This document shows, piece after piece, positions 44,433-53,897 of a stretch of 64,000 bases of DNA. The notes beneath the pieces are model-generated. The model made no database searches, was not told where the DNA came from, and saw only the letters and a list, made by a program, of their open reading frames with translations. Each line of letters opens with the position of its first letter. Position 1 is the first letter of the stretch. This stretch comes from Sedimentibacter saalensis (lineage in GTDB: Bacteria; Bacillota; Clostridia; Tissierellales; Sedimentibacteraceae), in NCBI RefSeq assembly GCF_007830175.1, contig NZ_VLKH01000004.1, forward strand, positions 248,001 through 312,000, written 5' to 3'. Made by a program: the position numbers and the translations under genes.

Positions 44433-44452
44433 GTTGCGAACTATCGTGTCAA
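44424..44452 (-). promoter_or_regulatory. Sigma-A promoter of the PotBCAD-deaminase operon
   Basis: On the minus strand TTGACA (44452-44447), exact 17-base spacer, TATAAT (44429-44424): consensus match. It is 68 bases before the PotB-like start. Confidence 0.85.
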
Positions 44453-44744
44453 CATTTATATAAAGATTATCAAAATAGAAAATTTATATTTAATTCATTT
44501 TTTATAATAATTAATAACTTTCAAAATTTGTCATTAAGATGTTATCATGGTAATATCCAATGTTTTTTCTCATTATTATTTTTCCATATTTTTCTTGTTG
44601 TCTTTATTTATTCAAACAAAACGCTTTAATAAATATTTTTTTGACAATTTAGCCCTCTGAAAATTCATCAAAAACACGAACATTAAATTTACTTATGATA
44701 TTTATTGTTTGATATATCACAACTATAGAAAAAATCTGCAACAC

Positions 44745-44775
44745 AAAAAATCCTGCCGTTTTATTAAGCAGGATT
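44745..44775 (-). terminator. Terminator of the DEAD helicase gene
   Basis: AATCCTGC and GCAGGATT form an 8-bp stem. On the minus strand a run of six T follows, about 40 bases past the helicase stop. Confidence 0.85.
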
Positions 44776-44812
44776 ATGACGTTTTCTAACATAAACTATT
44801 TTATTAATTTTT

Positions 44813-45922
44813 CTACAGCTCCACAGTCCTTCTTTCAATTTTAAAACCTATTGCTTCTTCTATTTCTTCCAGGGTTTTCATATCCTTTGGAGCAGCAAAA
44901 AGACATGTGTATCCTTCTTCTCCTGCTCTGCCCGTCCTGCCTATTCGGTGTATGTAACTTTCAGTATTTTCAGGCATGTCATAATTATATATGTGACTTA
45001 CACCTCCGATATCAAGGCCCCTGGCCGCAACATCAGAAGCAATAAGATATTGTATGTCTCCTTTTCTAAAGGATTTCATTATTCTTTCACGCTTGTTTTG
45101 GACTACATCGCTGTGAATTTTCTCGCAGTTGTATCCCCTCGTGTGCATGTCTTCTTCCAGCTTGTCAACCCTTACTTTCGTCCTGCAGAATATTATTGCC
45201 ATAAACGGTCTGTCCTCATCAAGCACTTTGCACAAAGCATCTTGTTTTTGCCTGTCTGTGGTTTCCACCACATTTTGTTTTATATTTTCTAAAGTTACAC
45301 TTTCTTTTTTTACAGAAACCGTTACCGGATCTTTCATGTACTTATAGGCAAGTTTTTTCACCTGAGAATCTATTGTTGCCGAAAAGCACAATGTCTGTCT
45401 TGATTTAGAAGTTTCAGCCACTATGTCTTCAACCTCATTTTTAAATCCCATGAGGAGCATTTGATCAGCTTCATCAATTACCAGTGTTTTTAATTTTTTT
45501 AGGTCCACCGTCTGCCTTGACAAGTGATCCAGAAGTCTGCCGGGAGTTGCAATCACCATGTGGACAGCACCCTTCAGTTTTCTTATTTGAGCATCAATGT
45601 CCTTGCCCCCGTATGCAGCAAGTATATTTATTTCCTTTGCCTTTTTAAGTTTCATTGCCTCATCTGTTATTTGTATGGCAAGTTCTCTTGTGGGAGTTAT
45701 AATTAGACACTGAATAAAATCAGATTCAGCTGATATATTTTCAAAAATTGGAAGCAAAAATGCAAGAGTTTTTCCCGTTCCTGTCTGTGCCTCTCCGATT
45801 ACATCCTTACCGTTTTTTATGAAATTAATGCACTCTTCCTGTATTGGTGTTGGATTAGTGATTCCTGCAGATTTCAAAACATCTAAAATGTTTTCGCTTA
45901 TTCCTAGTTCTTTAAAATCCAT
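44813..45922 (-). CDS. DEAD-box ATP-dependent RNA helicase
   Basis: A 369-residue helicase core with the Q motif, AQTGTGKT (motif I), PTRELA (Ia), ATPGRLLD (Ib), DEADQML (II), SAT (III), IFCRTK (IV) and HRIGRTGR (VI). Only the two RecA domains are present; the protein ends soon after motif VI, so it lacks a C-terminal RNA-binding extension, as in short CshA/RhlE-like enzymes. ATG 45922 is chosen because AAAGGT precedes it and the family starts MDFKELGIS; the upstream ATG 45967 has no ribosome site. Unwinds RNA during ribosome or mRNA turnover, likely under cold or stress. Confidence 0.93.
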   Translation of the reverse strand: MDFKELGISENILDVLKSAGITNPTPIQEECINFIKNGKDVIGEAQTGTGKTLAFLLPIFENISAESDFIQCLIITPTRELAIQITDEAMKLKKAKEINILAAYGGKDIDAQIRKLKGAVHMVIATPGRLLDHLSRQTVDLKKLKTLVIDEADQMLLMGFKNEVEDIVAETSKSRQTLCFSATIDSQVKKLAYKYMKDPVTVSVKKESVTLENIKQNVVETTDRQKQDALCKVLDEDRPFMAIIFCRTKVRVDKLEEDMHTRGYNCEKIHSDVVQNKRERIMKSFRKGDIQYLIASDVAARGLDIGGVSHIYNYDMPENTESYIHRIGRTGRAGEEGYTCLFAAPKDMKTLEEIEEAIGFKIERRTVEL

Positions 45923-46041
45923 TATTTTACCTTTCAATATATTATTTGTAATATTATACCACGTCACATGGTTTTTTACTAATATATTTAAAAAACAAAC
46001 TGACCTTTAAAAGGTCAGTTGTCTTTGGATAGTGCATATTA

Positions 46042-47061
46042 TTAATTGTTTTTTTCTTTTTTATTGTTTGATGAATTGTTTGTTTTATTTGATGGAGCTG
46101 CTTTAGATTCGTCTTCATTTTCTTCCGCTTCAGCTTCTTCTGTTTCTTCATCTTCAACATCTTCTATATCATCATTTTTATTATTTTTAATATTGTTCAC
46201 TTTATTTTTTTCATTGCCTTTGTTGTTTTTTACTTTTGTTTCTTCAGTTTCGTCTTCTATTTTATCTTCATCAGCAGTATTTGCTTCTTCTGCATCTTCT
46301 TCATCTGCTTTTTCAACTGCTTTTGAAGTTTCTTTTAATTGTTTTCTGTTTTCTTTTATTGCCTTGTTGATTTCCTTAACTGACTTGTCAAGCCATTCTT
46401 CCATGTCTATTTCTTCTGCGCCTTCTACACCTTCAGTACTTTTAACCAATTTTTGCACAAGGTTCAGTTTTCCTGGAGTTACCCCAAGAGATCTCGCTTC
46501 TTCAACTCTTTCCTTTCCCACTGCTTCAACTTCAACTTCTGCAGTTTCACCTATTTCTTCAACATATTCCTTTGTTTCTTCTTCAAGCTTTTCAACTAAT
46601 TCTTCAGCCTTTTCATCATTTTTACCTGAAATTGTTATTACTATACCTGCATCTTCATCGTCAGTGATGTATCCGCCTTCTCTCAATTTATCTATAGTGA
46701 CTTTTACAGCTTTTGATATGTTAACATTTTTAACATCCAGTTCAGTAGTTATCACTTCTCCGTCATCATTTACTGCTTTAACTGATAGAACTCTTCCAAA
46801 AGTATTCACAGTGTATTCAATTGAAGGATTAACATCAAGACTCACATAAGTTGCCGGTAAAGCATATGCAAAGCTCCCTGCTGCAGTTACAGCTAACACA
46901 GCTGCTATACTTCCTGCTTTTTTAATAAAATTCATTTTGTTTTCTTTCATTCTGACCACCTGTCCTGTCTCATAATTTTTATTTTTTATTCTCACAACTG
47001 CACCATTGTCAGACAGGACAGCCGCTTGATTATTATTGATTTCTATTACAATACCTTTCAC
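46042..47061 (-). CDS. rsgI: RsgI-type anti-sigma factor
   Basis: A 339-residue protein. The N-terminal RsgI domain (MKGIVIEINNNQAAVLSDNG, about 1-45) binds SigI. A single membrane helix follows (SIAAVLAVTAAGSFAYALP, about 50-68), then an extracytoplasmic conserved region starting YVSLDVNPSIEYTVN. The C-terminal 90 residues are acidic, Lys/Asn-rich, low complexity and lack a recognised sugar- or wall-binding domain, unlike RsgI proteins of cellulolytic clostridia. GTG 47061 overlaps the sigI stop (GTGA); GGGAGG lies upstream. It holds SigI inactive until a surface signal. Confidence 0.9.
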   Translation of the reverse strand: MKGIVIEINNNQAAVLSDNGAVVRIKNKNYETGQVVRMKENKMNFIKKAGSIAAVLAVTAAGSFAYALPATYVSLDVNPSIEYTVNTFGRVLSVKAVNDDGEVITTELDVKNVNISKAVKVTIDKLREGGYITDDEDAGIVITISGKNDEKAEELVEKLEEETKEYVEEIGETAEVEVEAVGKERVEEARSLGVTPGKLNLVQKLVKSTEGVEGAEEIDMEEWLDKSVKEINKAIKENRKQLKETSKAVEKADEEDAEEANTADEDKIEDETEETKVKNNKGNEKNKVNNIKNNKNDDIEDVEDEETEEAEAEENEDESKAAPSNKTNNSSNNKKEKNN

Positions 47062-47768
47062 TTCATTTCCTCCCTGACAAATTTCAAATATTCCTGAAGT
47101 ACGGGATAATCTCCGGACATTATCTCCGCCCCTGCTATTATGTATTTTCTGTGCCTCTCCAATAATTTTCTGGGTAGCTTTAAATTATTTTCTATGGTTT
47201 TTAATGGAAGAAGCTTCAACCTTCTCATTTCGTTCAGCAAAATTGAGTTCTGCATTATATAAACAATTGCTTTTGCACAAACCAATTTTGTTTTTTTTGC
47301 CTTAGGAGAAACATCAGCCAAATCAAAAAAAGAAAATCCGTATTCTTTGAGTATTCCGGACACAGCTTCAATTTCAAGTTTTGCTTCATTTTCTTCTTTA
47401 ACTGCAACCTTTTCCATTACTTCCTGCATCAGCATAATTTCTTCCTCTTCCCCATCACTTTCAAAAACATAGGGGTTTACAGAAACTTCGCAGAAATGCC
47501 TGGACTGCTTCTTTATATAGTCATATAATCTCCTTTTGATTACAATTTCTGAAAACGATAAAAAAGATCCTTTTTCATATGAGTAAGCATTGACTGCTTC
47601 ATTAAAAGCCGAAAGAGAAACAGACCACTGATCATCGCTTTTTGTTATGTACTTGCCGGTTGCCTTGTATGCTGTCTTTAAAATAAAGAATTCATATTCC
47701 TTAAGAAATTCTTCTAAGTGTTTTTTATTTTCTTTAACTTCCATTGCTTTCTTGTCGATTTCTCTCAT
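47058..47768 (-). CDS. sigI: RNA polymerase sigma factor SigI
   Basis: A 236-residue SigI. It opens KEYEFFILKTAYKATGKYI, with a sigma-2-like DDQWSVSLSAFNEAVNAYSYEKGSFLSFSEIVIKRRLYDYIK and a C-terminal helix-turn-helix-like KTIENNLKLPRKLLERHRKYI. SigI controls heat- or wall-stress genes in Bacillus and glycan-degradation genes in clostridia. It is co-transcribed with its antagonist rsgI. AGAGGT precedes ATG 47768. A CGAA-like -10 is visible upstream (TTGTCGAATAG), but the -35 is unclear. Confidence 0.9.
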   Translation of the reverse strand: MREIDKKAMEVKENKKHLEEFLKEYEFFILKTAYKATGKYITKSDDQWSVSLSAFNEAVNAYSYEKGSFLSFSEIVIKRRLYDYIKKQSRHFCEVSVNPYVFESDGEEEEIMLMQEVMEKVAVKEENEAKLEIEAVSGILKEYGFSFFDLADVSPKAKKTKLVCAKAIVYIMQNSILLNEMRRLKLLPLKTIENNLKLPRKLLERHRKYIIAGAEIMSGDYPVLQEYLKFVREEMK

Positions 47769-47922
47769 AATATACCTCTAGATACTATTCGACAAATACA
47801 ATCATAAAACTAAGGCAAACCATGATTTAAATTTTGGAAAGATATGTATATTCCTTAAACATGTTGAATTATTTTATATCTTTGATATACTTATTGCATT
47901 ACATATAGAAAGGATTGAGAAC

Positions 47923-48447
47923 TTGAGTAATTTTATTGAAATCAATGCAGAAGAATTGAACATAAGTCCTTTTAAACTCATAGGACATGACTGGATGCTC
48001 TTGACTGCCGAAAAAGAAGGCAAAGCAAACACAATGACAGCATCCTGGGGAGGACTTGGAGTAATGTGGGGTAAAAATGTTTCTTACACTGTTATTAGAC
48101 CTCAGCGTTACACAAAGGAATTCATTGAAAACTCTGATACTTTTTCCATTTCCTTTTTTGAAGCAGCATATAAAAAACAGCTGTCATATCTGGGAGCCGT
48201 ATCAGGTAAATCAGAAGATAAAATACAGAAATCAGGGCTCACATTAATGCATATAGACAACACTCCTACATTTGAAGAAGCAAGTATTGTCATTGTCTGC
48301 AGGAAGCTTTATGCTCAGGATTTTAAGCCTGAATTCTTTATTGAAAAAGCCAATGATGAAAAGTGGTATCCAAACAAAGACTATCACAAGCTCTACATTT
48401 CAGAAGTGGTAAAAATATTAAAAAAACACGACAAAATCCCACAATAA
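47923..48447 (+). CDS. Flavin reductase family protein
   Basis: A 174-residue FMN-binding split-barrel protein. It has MLLTAEKEGKANTMTASWGGLGVMW, the flavin-binding strand with the conserved NTMTASW, and YTVIRPQRYTKEFIENSDTF. Family members reduce flavin with NAD(P)H or store FMN as flavoredoxin. It starts with TTG 47923 after AAGGATTGAG. No partner monooxygenase is nearby. It is a single gene between convergent or divergent neighbours and has a strong terminator at its end. Confidence 0.88.
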   Translation: MSNFIEINAEELNISPFKLIGHDWMLLTAEKEGKANTMTASWGGLGVMWGKNVSYTVIRPQRYTKEFIENSDTFSISFFEAAYKKQLSYLGAVSGKSEDKIQKSGLTLMHIDNTPTFEEASIVIVCRKLYAQDFKPEFFIEKANDEKWYPNKDYHKLYISEVVKILKKHDKIPQ

Positions 48448-48462
48448 TTTGTGGGATTTTGT
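48431..48462. terminator. Terminator of the flavin reductase gene
   Basis: ACAAAATCCCACAA and TTGTGGGATTTTGT form a perfect 14-bp stem that overlaps the stop codon. TTTATG follows on the plus strand. Confidence 0.85.
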
Positions 48463-48568
48463 TTTATGCAAATGTCGAAATTTGTCAAAATAATGAATTT
48501 CTGCTCTAAACTTTCTAAAAAATAGTTCGATAATAAAAGTAATAAATATCACATCAAGGGGAGCAAAA

Positions 48569-50581
48569 ATGAAAAGAAAACTATTAGTCAAAAGATCAAA
48601 CAGATCAAGCAGGTCAAAAAACCTAAGCGCTAGAATTCTTAGAATACTCGGAATCTGCGTTGCCACAGCAGTTATTGTAACGGCTACTGCTTCCTTACTT
48701 CCGATGAATTCGCTCATAACAAGACTTTCTACACAACAGGCTGTCACTTCTGCGGATTTTATGAAGGAAGAGCTGGAAAATCTGGGCAATACACTAAAAA
48801 TTTCAGCAAAGACAGTTTCAATGGATCAGACGATCATTGAATCATTGAATTCAAGCAGCCAAGAAGACATTCTCAATGAAATCAAATATCTGGGAGAAGC
48901 ACTTGATATTGATAACATTGTAGTGACTGACGCAACAGGCACAATTTTGTCAAGCACAAGTGAAGACGATAAGATCGGCAGCAACATTTCAGGCAGAAAT
49001 ACAATAAAGATGGCATTATCAGGTGATATATCAAGCAACATAGGAAAAGATGAAAATTCCGTGTATGCTGTAAATGCTTCAAGCCCCATATTCAACAACG
49101 GCGCAATCATAGGTGCCGTCTATACATCATACAACCTTGACAACACTGAATTTGTAGATCACTTAAAAGAAATGACCGGTGATGAATTCACCATCTTTTC
49201 CGGAGACACAAGAATCAATACTACAATTGTTGTAGACGGTAAAAGAGCTGTGGGAACAACTCTAGACCCCAAAATAGCAAATATAGTCATCAACGAAAAG
49301 CAGGAATATACAGGAAGGGCAAAACTCTTCGGCAAAAATTTCATCACTGCATACTACCCAATAATGTCCGGTGACGGAAAGACTGTTACAGGAGTGTTGT
49401 ATTCAGGAATGGATCATACAGAAATTGAAAAGACATTCTACAATAACATAATTATAATTTTCATAATAGCCATAATTTCAATAATACTTGACATATCCAT
49501 AATAGCGGCAGTTCTTAAAAGAGGACTGAAAACTCCAATAGAAAAGGTTGTTAAGGCAGCTAGTGCAATTGAAACCGGACAAGTAGACAATGAAGTTTTA
49601 TCCATGATAAACGAAATCACCAGCAACGATGAAATAGGTATGCTTGCCCGCTCCATGGAAGGTGCAGTCAATTCTGTTCAATTGATGTCTAGCGATATAA
49701 GCATGTTCCACAATGCGCTCATAAGCCGAGACCTTACTATGTCTGTTGATAAAACAAAACACAGTGGAATTTACAGAGAAATCATGAATATTGTCGAGAA
49801 TCTGTTTTCAGAACTTGGCAACATCTTAAAAGAAATAAAAGTTATGGCTGACAGCATAGAAAGCGGCTCATCACATGTATCATCTGCCTCTCAGTCCCTT
49901 GCACAGGGTTCCACAGAACAAGCAAGTGCAACTGAGGAATTATCTTCAACAATTGAAAACATAGCAGTTCAAATCAACGAAAACGCAGCAAGCGCTGAAG
50001 CTGCAAATTCTCTTTCTATAGAAGCCGGACGTGAAGTTAACTCAAGCAGCGATCATATGAATGAAATGGTCAAAGCAATGGATAACATAAATTTAATTTC
50101 AAAGGAAATTGGAAAAATCATTAAAACAATTGACGACATAGCATTCCAGACAAACATCCTGGCTCTGAATGCTGCTGTTGAGGCAGCAAGGGCTGGAGTA
50201 CACGGAAAGGGCTTTGCAGTAGTTGCAGATGAGGTCAGGAACTTAGCAAACAAAAGCGCAGAGGCAGCAAAAAGTACAGCTATATTGATAGAAAACTCCA
50301 TGACAGCTGTGGACAATGGCAGTAAAATAGCCGCTGAAACAGAAAATGCTCTCCATAATGTTGTAACAAAGACAAATGAAATGAGCAGCATAATTAACGA
50401 AATAGCTGAAGCAGCACAGAAACAAAGAGAGGCAATTTATCAGATTAATATAGGAATAGATCAAATATCAAGTGTTGTTAATGCAAACTCTGCTTCATCG
50501 GAAGAAACAGCAGCTGCTTCTGAAGAACTTTCAGCACAGGCACAGTCCCTTCATGAAATGGTGAACCAGTACAAAATGTAG
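48569..50581 (+). CDS. Methyl-accepting chemotaxis protein with extracytoplasmic Cache domain
   Basis: A 670-residue chemoreceptor. Membrane helix 1 is near residues 25-48, a Cache-type sensing domain is at about 60-285 ([25 protein letters not shown], a PAS-like fold), helix 2 is near 290-313, then a HAMP, and finally the MCP signalling coiled coil with the conserved hairpin tip [23 protein letters not shown]. It senses a small ligand outside and controls CheA. AAGGGGAG precedes the ATG. Ligand unknown. No che genes are in the window. Confidence 0.94.
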   Translation: MKRKLLVKRSNRSSRSKNLSARILRILGICVATAVIVTATASLLPMNSLITRLSTQQAVTSADFMKEELENLGNTLKISAKTVSMDQTIIESLNSSSQEDILNEIKYLGEALDIDNIVVTDATGTILSSTSEDDKIGSNISGRNTIKMALSGDISSNIGKDENSVYAVNASSPIFNNGAIIGAVYTSYNLDNTEFVDHLKEMTGDEFTIFSGDTRINTTIVVDGKRAVGTTLDPKIANIVINEKQEYTGRAKLFGKNFITAYYPIMSGDGKTVTGVLYSGMDHTEIEKTFYNNIIIIFIIAIISIILDISIIAAVLKRGLKTPIEKVVKAASAIETGQVDNEVLSMINEITSNDEIGMLARSMEGAVNSVQLMSSDISMFHNALISRDLTMSVDKTKHSGIYREIMNIVENLFSELGNILKEIKVMADSIESGSSHVSSASQSLAQGSTEQASATEELSSTIENIAVQINENAASAEAANSLSIEAGREVNSSSDHMNEMVKAMDNINLISKEIGKIIKTIDDIAFQTNILALNAAVEAARAGVHGKGFAVVADEVRNLANKSAEAAKSTAILIENSMTAVDNGSKIAAETENALHNVVTKTNEMSSIINEIAEAAQKQREAIYQINIGIDQISSVVNANSASSEETAAASEELSAQAQSLHEMVNQYKM

Positions 50582-50582
50582 C

Positions 50583-50619
50583 AAAAAAGCTGCTGCAGAA
50601 ATACTGCAGCAGCTTTTTT
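50583..50619. terminator. Bidirectional terminator after the chemoreceptor
   Basis: AAAAAAGCTGCTGCAG and CTGCAGCAGCTTTTTT form a perfect 16-bp stem with a 5-base loop. T-runs on both strands also serve the convergent nitroreductase. Confidence 0.92.
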
Positions 50620-50627
50620 ATTGTCAT

Positions 50628-51143
50628 TTAAAACTTTTCAAAGTGGACCTTTGACATGTTAAGATTATTTTCATTATAATGTGTTTTTTCTTCATCTTTA
50701 TATCCCAGTGCCACTATACTCAGCACTCCGTATTTTTCCGGTATGTTCAAAACATTTCTCACTTCAGCCTCAGATTCACCAAAATCACTTTGTCTCTTTC
50801 TCATTTGAATCCACACTGAGCCAAGTCCCTGTGCCTCAGCTTCAAGCTGAATCAATATAGAGGCTATGGACGCATCTTCCACCCAGACGTCGCTTAAATT
50901 GCTGTCTGCAATTACAGCTATGGCACATACTGCAGTATCAAGTCCATTTGCACCTTTTGCCTTGCATTTTCTGAGCCTCATCATAGTATCCCTGTCTTCA
51001 ACTACTACAAATTCAACAGGCTTCTTATCCTTTGATGAAGGAGCCAAAAGTCCTGCCTTTATTATTTTCTCTATTGTATCCCTGGGAATTTTTTCTTCCT
51101 TGAACTTTCTTACAGTCCTTCTTCTTTTCAGCAAATCAAGCAT
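50628..51143 (-). CDS. Nitroreductase family protein
   Basis: A 171-residue nitroreductase with the family start RRRTVRKFKEEKIPRDTIEKIIKAGLLAPSSKDKKP (FMN contacts), DASIASILIQLEAEAQGLGSVWIQ, and a C-terminal HFEKF. It binds FMN and reduces quinones or nitro compounds with NAD(P)H. AGGAGAAA precedes the ATG. Single gene, convergent with the chemoreceptor. Confidence 0.92.
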   Translation of the reverse strand: MLDLLKRRRTVRKFKEEKIPRDTIEKIIKAGLLAPSSKDKKPVEFVVVEDRDTMMRLRKCKAKGANGLDTAVCAIAVIADSNLSDVWVEDASIASILIQLEAEAQGLGSVWIQMRKRQSDFGESEAEVRNVLNIPEKYGVLSIVALGYKDEEKTHYNENNLNMSKVHFEKF

Positions 51144-51556
51144 AATTTTCTCCTCGTAAATTTCATCTATAATAACGCCAATTAATCATTTGAACATAAA
51201 TATTATATCAAATTATTAAACTTAGAACAACTCACATGATTTTTATTTCTGCAGAGAATGTACCTAGCACTGAATTTACAGGTATAAGTTTTTTATGTCT
51301 ATAAAAATATCTGCATAATTAATATCTTTAAATCCAATCAATATTTTTAGATTAAATACGTCTTGTCCTACAAATTTTCTTGCTAACACATTTGAAGTGT
51401 GGTATAAATAATACATTAAACTTTAATGCGTTAAAAAAATAAATTTAATATGTATTCATAATGCGTACACAGTTGCATTAAATTGCTACAATATCGGTAC
51501 ACAATATGATTAAATATACTTTTTTATTTTAACGTCATAACTGAAAGGACAATCAT
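51144..51556. other. 413-base intergenic region before the amino acid transporter operon
   Basis: AT-rich with no gene seen. A possible promoter is TTGCTA (51380-51385), 17-base spacer, TATAAA (51403-51408). Downstream of it are repeated TTTAATGCG / TAATGCG / (reverse) TTTAATGCA words at about 51419-51482, which may be binding sites for a regulator of the operon. The mRNA leader would be long (about 150 bases); no known riboswitch core was recognised. Confidence 0.45.
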
Positions 51557-52426
51557 ATGAAAACAACAAAACTACTAGCATTTTTATTGACTATGACCAC
51601 AATTGTCACAGTCGCAGTCGGATGTACTGCAGACAAAACAACTAAGGAAGCAGCGGCAGAACCTAAGAACCGCCTTGAAGCAATAATCGAACGCGGTTAC
51701 ATTGAAGTTGCAACCGAGCCATATTTTGCTCCTTATGAGTTTATCGATCCAAGCAAGAAAGGCAACGAGCAATATGTTGGAAGTGACATTAAACTTGCCC
51801 AGTACATTGCAGACGAACTTGGAGTTGAACTTCACATCGTTCCACTTGAATTTTCTGCAGTTTTAAGCAGTATAACAGAAAAAAAATACGACCTTGCAAT
51901 TTCAGCTTTGTCATACACTCCCGCAAGAGCACAGGCTATGAACATGTCAAAGGGATATTATTTTGCTGAAGGCGGTGACGGACATGGCCTTCTCATAAGG
52001 GCTGAAGATGCCCAGAACATTAAAAGTGCTGAAGACGTAGCAGACAAAGTTATCGTTGCACAAAGCGGTTCCCTGCAGGAGCTTTATGTAAATGAACAAA
52101 TACCGAAATACAAGGAATTCAAACGTGTTTCATCCACAACTGACGGTTTTTTAATGGTACAGGAAAAAAAGGCAGATGTATGCGCCACAAGCATACCAAC
52201 TGCTCAGCTATATATAGAAGCAAATAAGGACAGCGGACTCATGGTTGTTGACAGTTTTGAATTTTATGTTGATGAAAAAACATCAGGAACAAGAATCGGT
52301 ATTCCTTTAGGCGAAGAGGAACTTACTGATAAAATCAACGAAATAATAGATGAAGTGGTAAATGACGGCACATTTGAACAATGGCACACAGAATACACTA
52401 AGTATTCAAAGGAACTTGGTCTGTAA
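51557..52426 (+). CDS. Amino acid ABC transporter substrate-binding lipoprotein
   Basis: A 289-residue family 3 solute-binding protein. A lipoprotein signal has the lipobox VAVGC (Cys23). The mature part starts RLEAIIERGYIEVATEPYFAPYEFIDPSK and contains GSDIKLAQYIADELGV and FSAVLSSITEKKYDLAISALSYTPARA. It is the receptor of the polar amino acid transporter formed with the next two genes. GAAAGGAC precedes the ATG. Ligand unknown. The gene order and the amidohydrolase downstream suggest an amino acid or N-acylated amino acid. Confidence 0.93.
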   Translation: MKTTKLLAFLLTMTTIVTVAVGCTADKTTKEAAAEPKNRLEAIIERGYIEVATEPYFAPYEFIDPSKKGNEQYVGSDIKLAQYIADELGVELHIVPLEFSAVLSSITEKKYDLAISALSYTPARAQAMNMSKGYYFAEGGDGHGLLIRAEDAQNIKSAEDVADKVIVAQSGSLQELYVNEQIPKYKEFKRVSSTTDGFLMVQEKKADVCATSIPTAQLYIEANKDSGLMVVDSFEFYVDEKTSGTRIGIPLGEEELTDKINEIIDEVVNDGTFEQWHTEYTKYSKELGL

Positions 52427-52492
52427 TCATTTGGAGCTTTTGATTTTTTCAGCTTCTCTAAGATCCAGCGCAATGACAATAAGGAGATAAAA

Positions 52493-53158
52493 ATGTTTCA
52501 AACTATCATAGATTTATGGATTAAATATGACTACGTGTATATGAACGGTTTGTTGGGAACTTTGATTTTAGCGGCAATCACCGTCCTGGTTGCCACAATA
52601 ATCGGAACAGTGGTTGCAATTATGAAGCTGTCGAAAATAAAAATTTTGGATTGGATTACCTCTTTGTACATTGGAATACTTCGCGGTACTCCAATCCTGC
52701 TTCAGCTTTATTTTTTCTGGCTGCTTCTGCCTAAAATAGTCCCTTTTGAACTTTCGGATACAGCATGCATCATAATAGCACTCATAGTAAATGCAAGCTC
52801 ATATGTTGCAGAAGTAATACGTGCAGGAATTCAGGCAGTGGACAAAGGCCAGACAGAAGCAGCTAAGAGCCTGGGTCTTTCCAACTACAACACAATGAGA
52901 AAAATAATTCTTCCTCAGGCAATAAAAAACATTCTTCCTGCCCTGGGCAACGAATATATTACAATGGTTAAGCAAACTTCACTGGCATCGGTGTTTTTTG
53001 TGCAGGAACTTATGACAGCATACAAGACTGTACAATCTGCCACATTCCTTGCAATACCTTCACTGATTATTGTAGGAGCCATATACCTTGTTGTGACAAC
53101 TGTATTGACAAAAGCTCTCACCATGTTTGAAAGGAGGCTCAAAGTAAATGAGCAATAG
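52493..53158 (+). CDS. Amino acid ABC transporter permease
   Basis: A 221-residue HisMQ-type permease with five membrane helices. It has the segment [17 protein letters not shown] and the EAA loop [27 protein letters not shown]. It forms the channel with the ATPase whose ATG overlaps its last 11 bases. AAGGAG precedes the start. Amino acid importer of the PAAT family; direction inward because a binding protein is present. Confidence 0.94.
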   Translation: MFQTIIDLWIKYDYVYMNGLLGTLILAAITVLVATIIGTVVAIMKLSKIKILDWITSLYIGILRGTPILLQLYFFWLLLPKIVPFELSDTACIIIALIVNASSYVAEVIRAGIQAVDKGQTEAAKSLGLSNYNTMRKIILPQAIKNILPALGNEYITMVKQTSLASVFFVQELMTAYKTVQSATFLAIPSLIIVGAIYLVVTTVLTKALTMFERRLKVNEQ

Positions 53159-53885
53159 GGAACTTATACGCGTTGAAGATTTGTGCAAATCATTTGGAAA
53201 ACTTCAGGTTCTTAAAAACATCACAGAAAGCATTCATGAAGGAGAGGTTGTGTCCATAATAGGCCCTTCAGGAAGCGGCAAAAGCACATTTTTGCGCTGT
53301 CTGAACCTCCTTGAAAAACCAACAGGAGGTAAAGTTTTTTTTGAAGGCGTAGACCTTGCCGGCAAAAAAGTCAACGTAGACAAGCACAGACAAAAAATAG
53401 GAATGGTTTTTCAGCTGTTCAATGTTTTTCCACACCTTACGGTGCTTGAAAACATAACTCTGACTCCCATACTTGAAAAAAAAGTTCCTGCTGCTGAGGC
53501 AGAAAAACAAGCCTGCGAGCTTTTGGACCGTGTAGATCTTCTTGATAAAAAGAATGAATACCCTACAAAGCTGTCTGGCGGACAAAAACAAAGGCTTGCC
53601 ATAGTCAGGGCTCTTGCCATGGAGCCTGACGTTGTACTGTTTGACGAACCCACAAGCGCCCTGGACCCCGAAATGGTTAAGGAAGTTCTTGATGTAATTA
53701 AGGATCTGGCGGTATCAGGAATGACAATTGTGATTGTTACTCATGAAATGGCTTTTGCCAGAGAAGTGAGCGACCGTGTCTTGTTCATGGCAGATGGTAT
53801 CATACAGGAACAAGGAACACCGGATTTTATATTCGACCATGCAAAAAATCCAAGAACAATTGAGTTTTTAAGCAAGGTTCTTTAA
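53148..53885 (+). CDS. Amino acid ABC transporter ATP-binding protein
   Basis: A 245-residue GlnQ-type ATPase. It has Walker [10 protein letters not shown], the signature LSGGQKQR, Walker [13 protein letters not shown] and VTHEM with the switch His. It starts at ATG 53148 inside the permease gene (11-base overlap), so translation is coupled. It energises the binding-protein-dependent importer encoded upstream. The amidohydrolase begins 12 bases later. Confidence 0.95.
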   Translation: MSNRELIRVEDLCKSFGKLQVLKNITESIHEGEVVSIIGPSGSGKSTFLRCLNLLEKPTGGKVFFEGVDLAGKKVNVDKHRQKIGMVFQLFNVFPHLTVLENITLTPILEKKVPAAEAEKQACELLDRVDLLDKKNEYPTKLSGGQKQRLAIVRALAMEPDVVLFDEPTSALDPEMVKEVLDVIKDLAVSGMTIVIVTHEMAFAREVSDRVLFMADGIIQEQGTPDFIFDHAKNPRTIEFLSKVL

Positions 53886-53897
53886 GAGGAGGATGAA

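Larger units (their letters stand above)
44357..44812. other. 456-base intergenic region with promoter and terminator
   Basis: No gene is seen. It holds the transporter operon promoter (44424-44452), a 9-bp inverted repeat spanning its -10 box, a long AT-rich middle with no recognised element, and the helicase terminator at 44745-44775. A purine riboswitch was looked for and not found. Confidence 0.6.

Noticed and set aside
46046-46849. Long plus-strand reading frame of 267 residues opposite rsgI
   Set aside because: Antisense shadow. It is Ser-rich, has no ribosome site and mirrors the low-complexity rsgI coding strand.
47769-47840. SigI autoregulatory promoter
   Set aside because: A CGAA-like -10 (TTGTCGAATAG) is visible, but no convincing -35 at the right distance; not enough for a feature.
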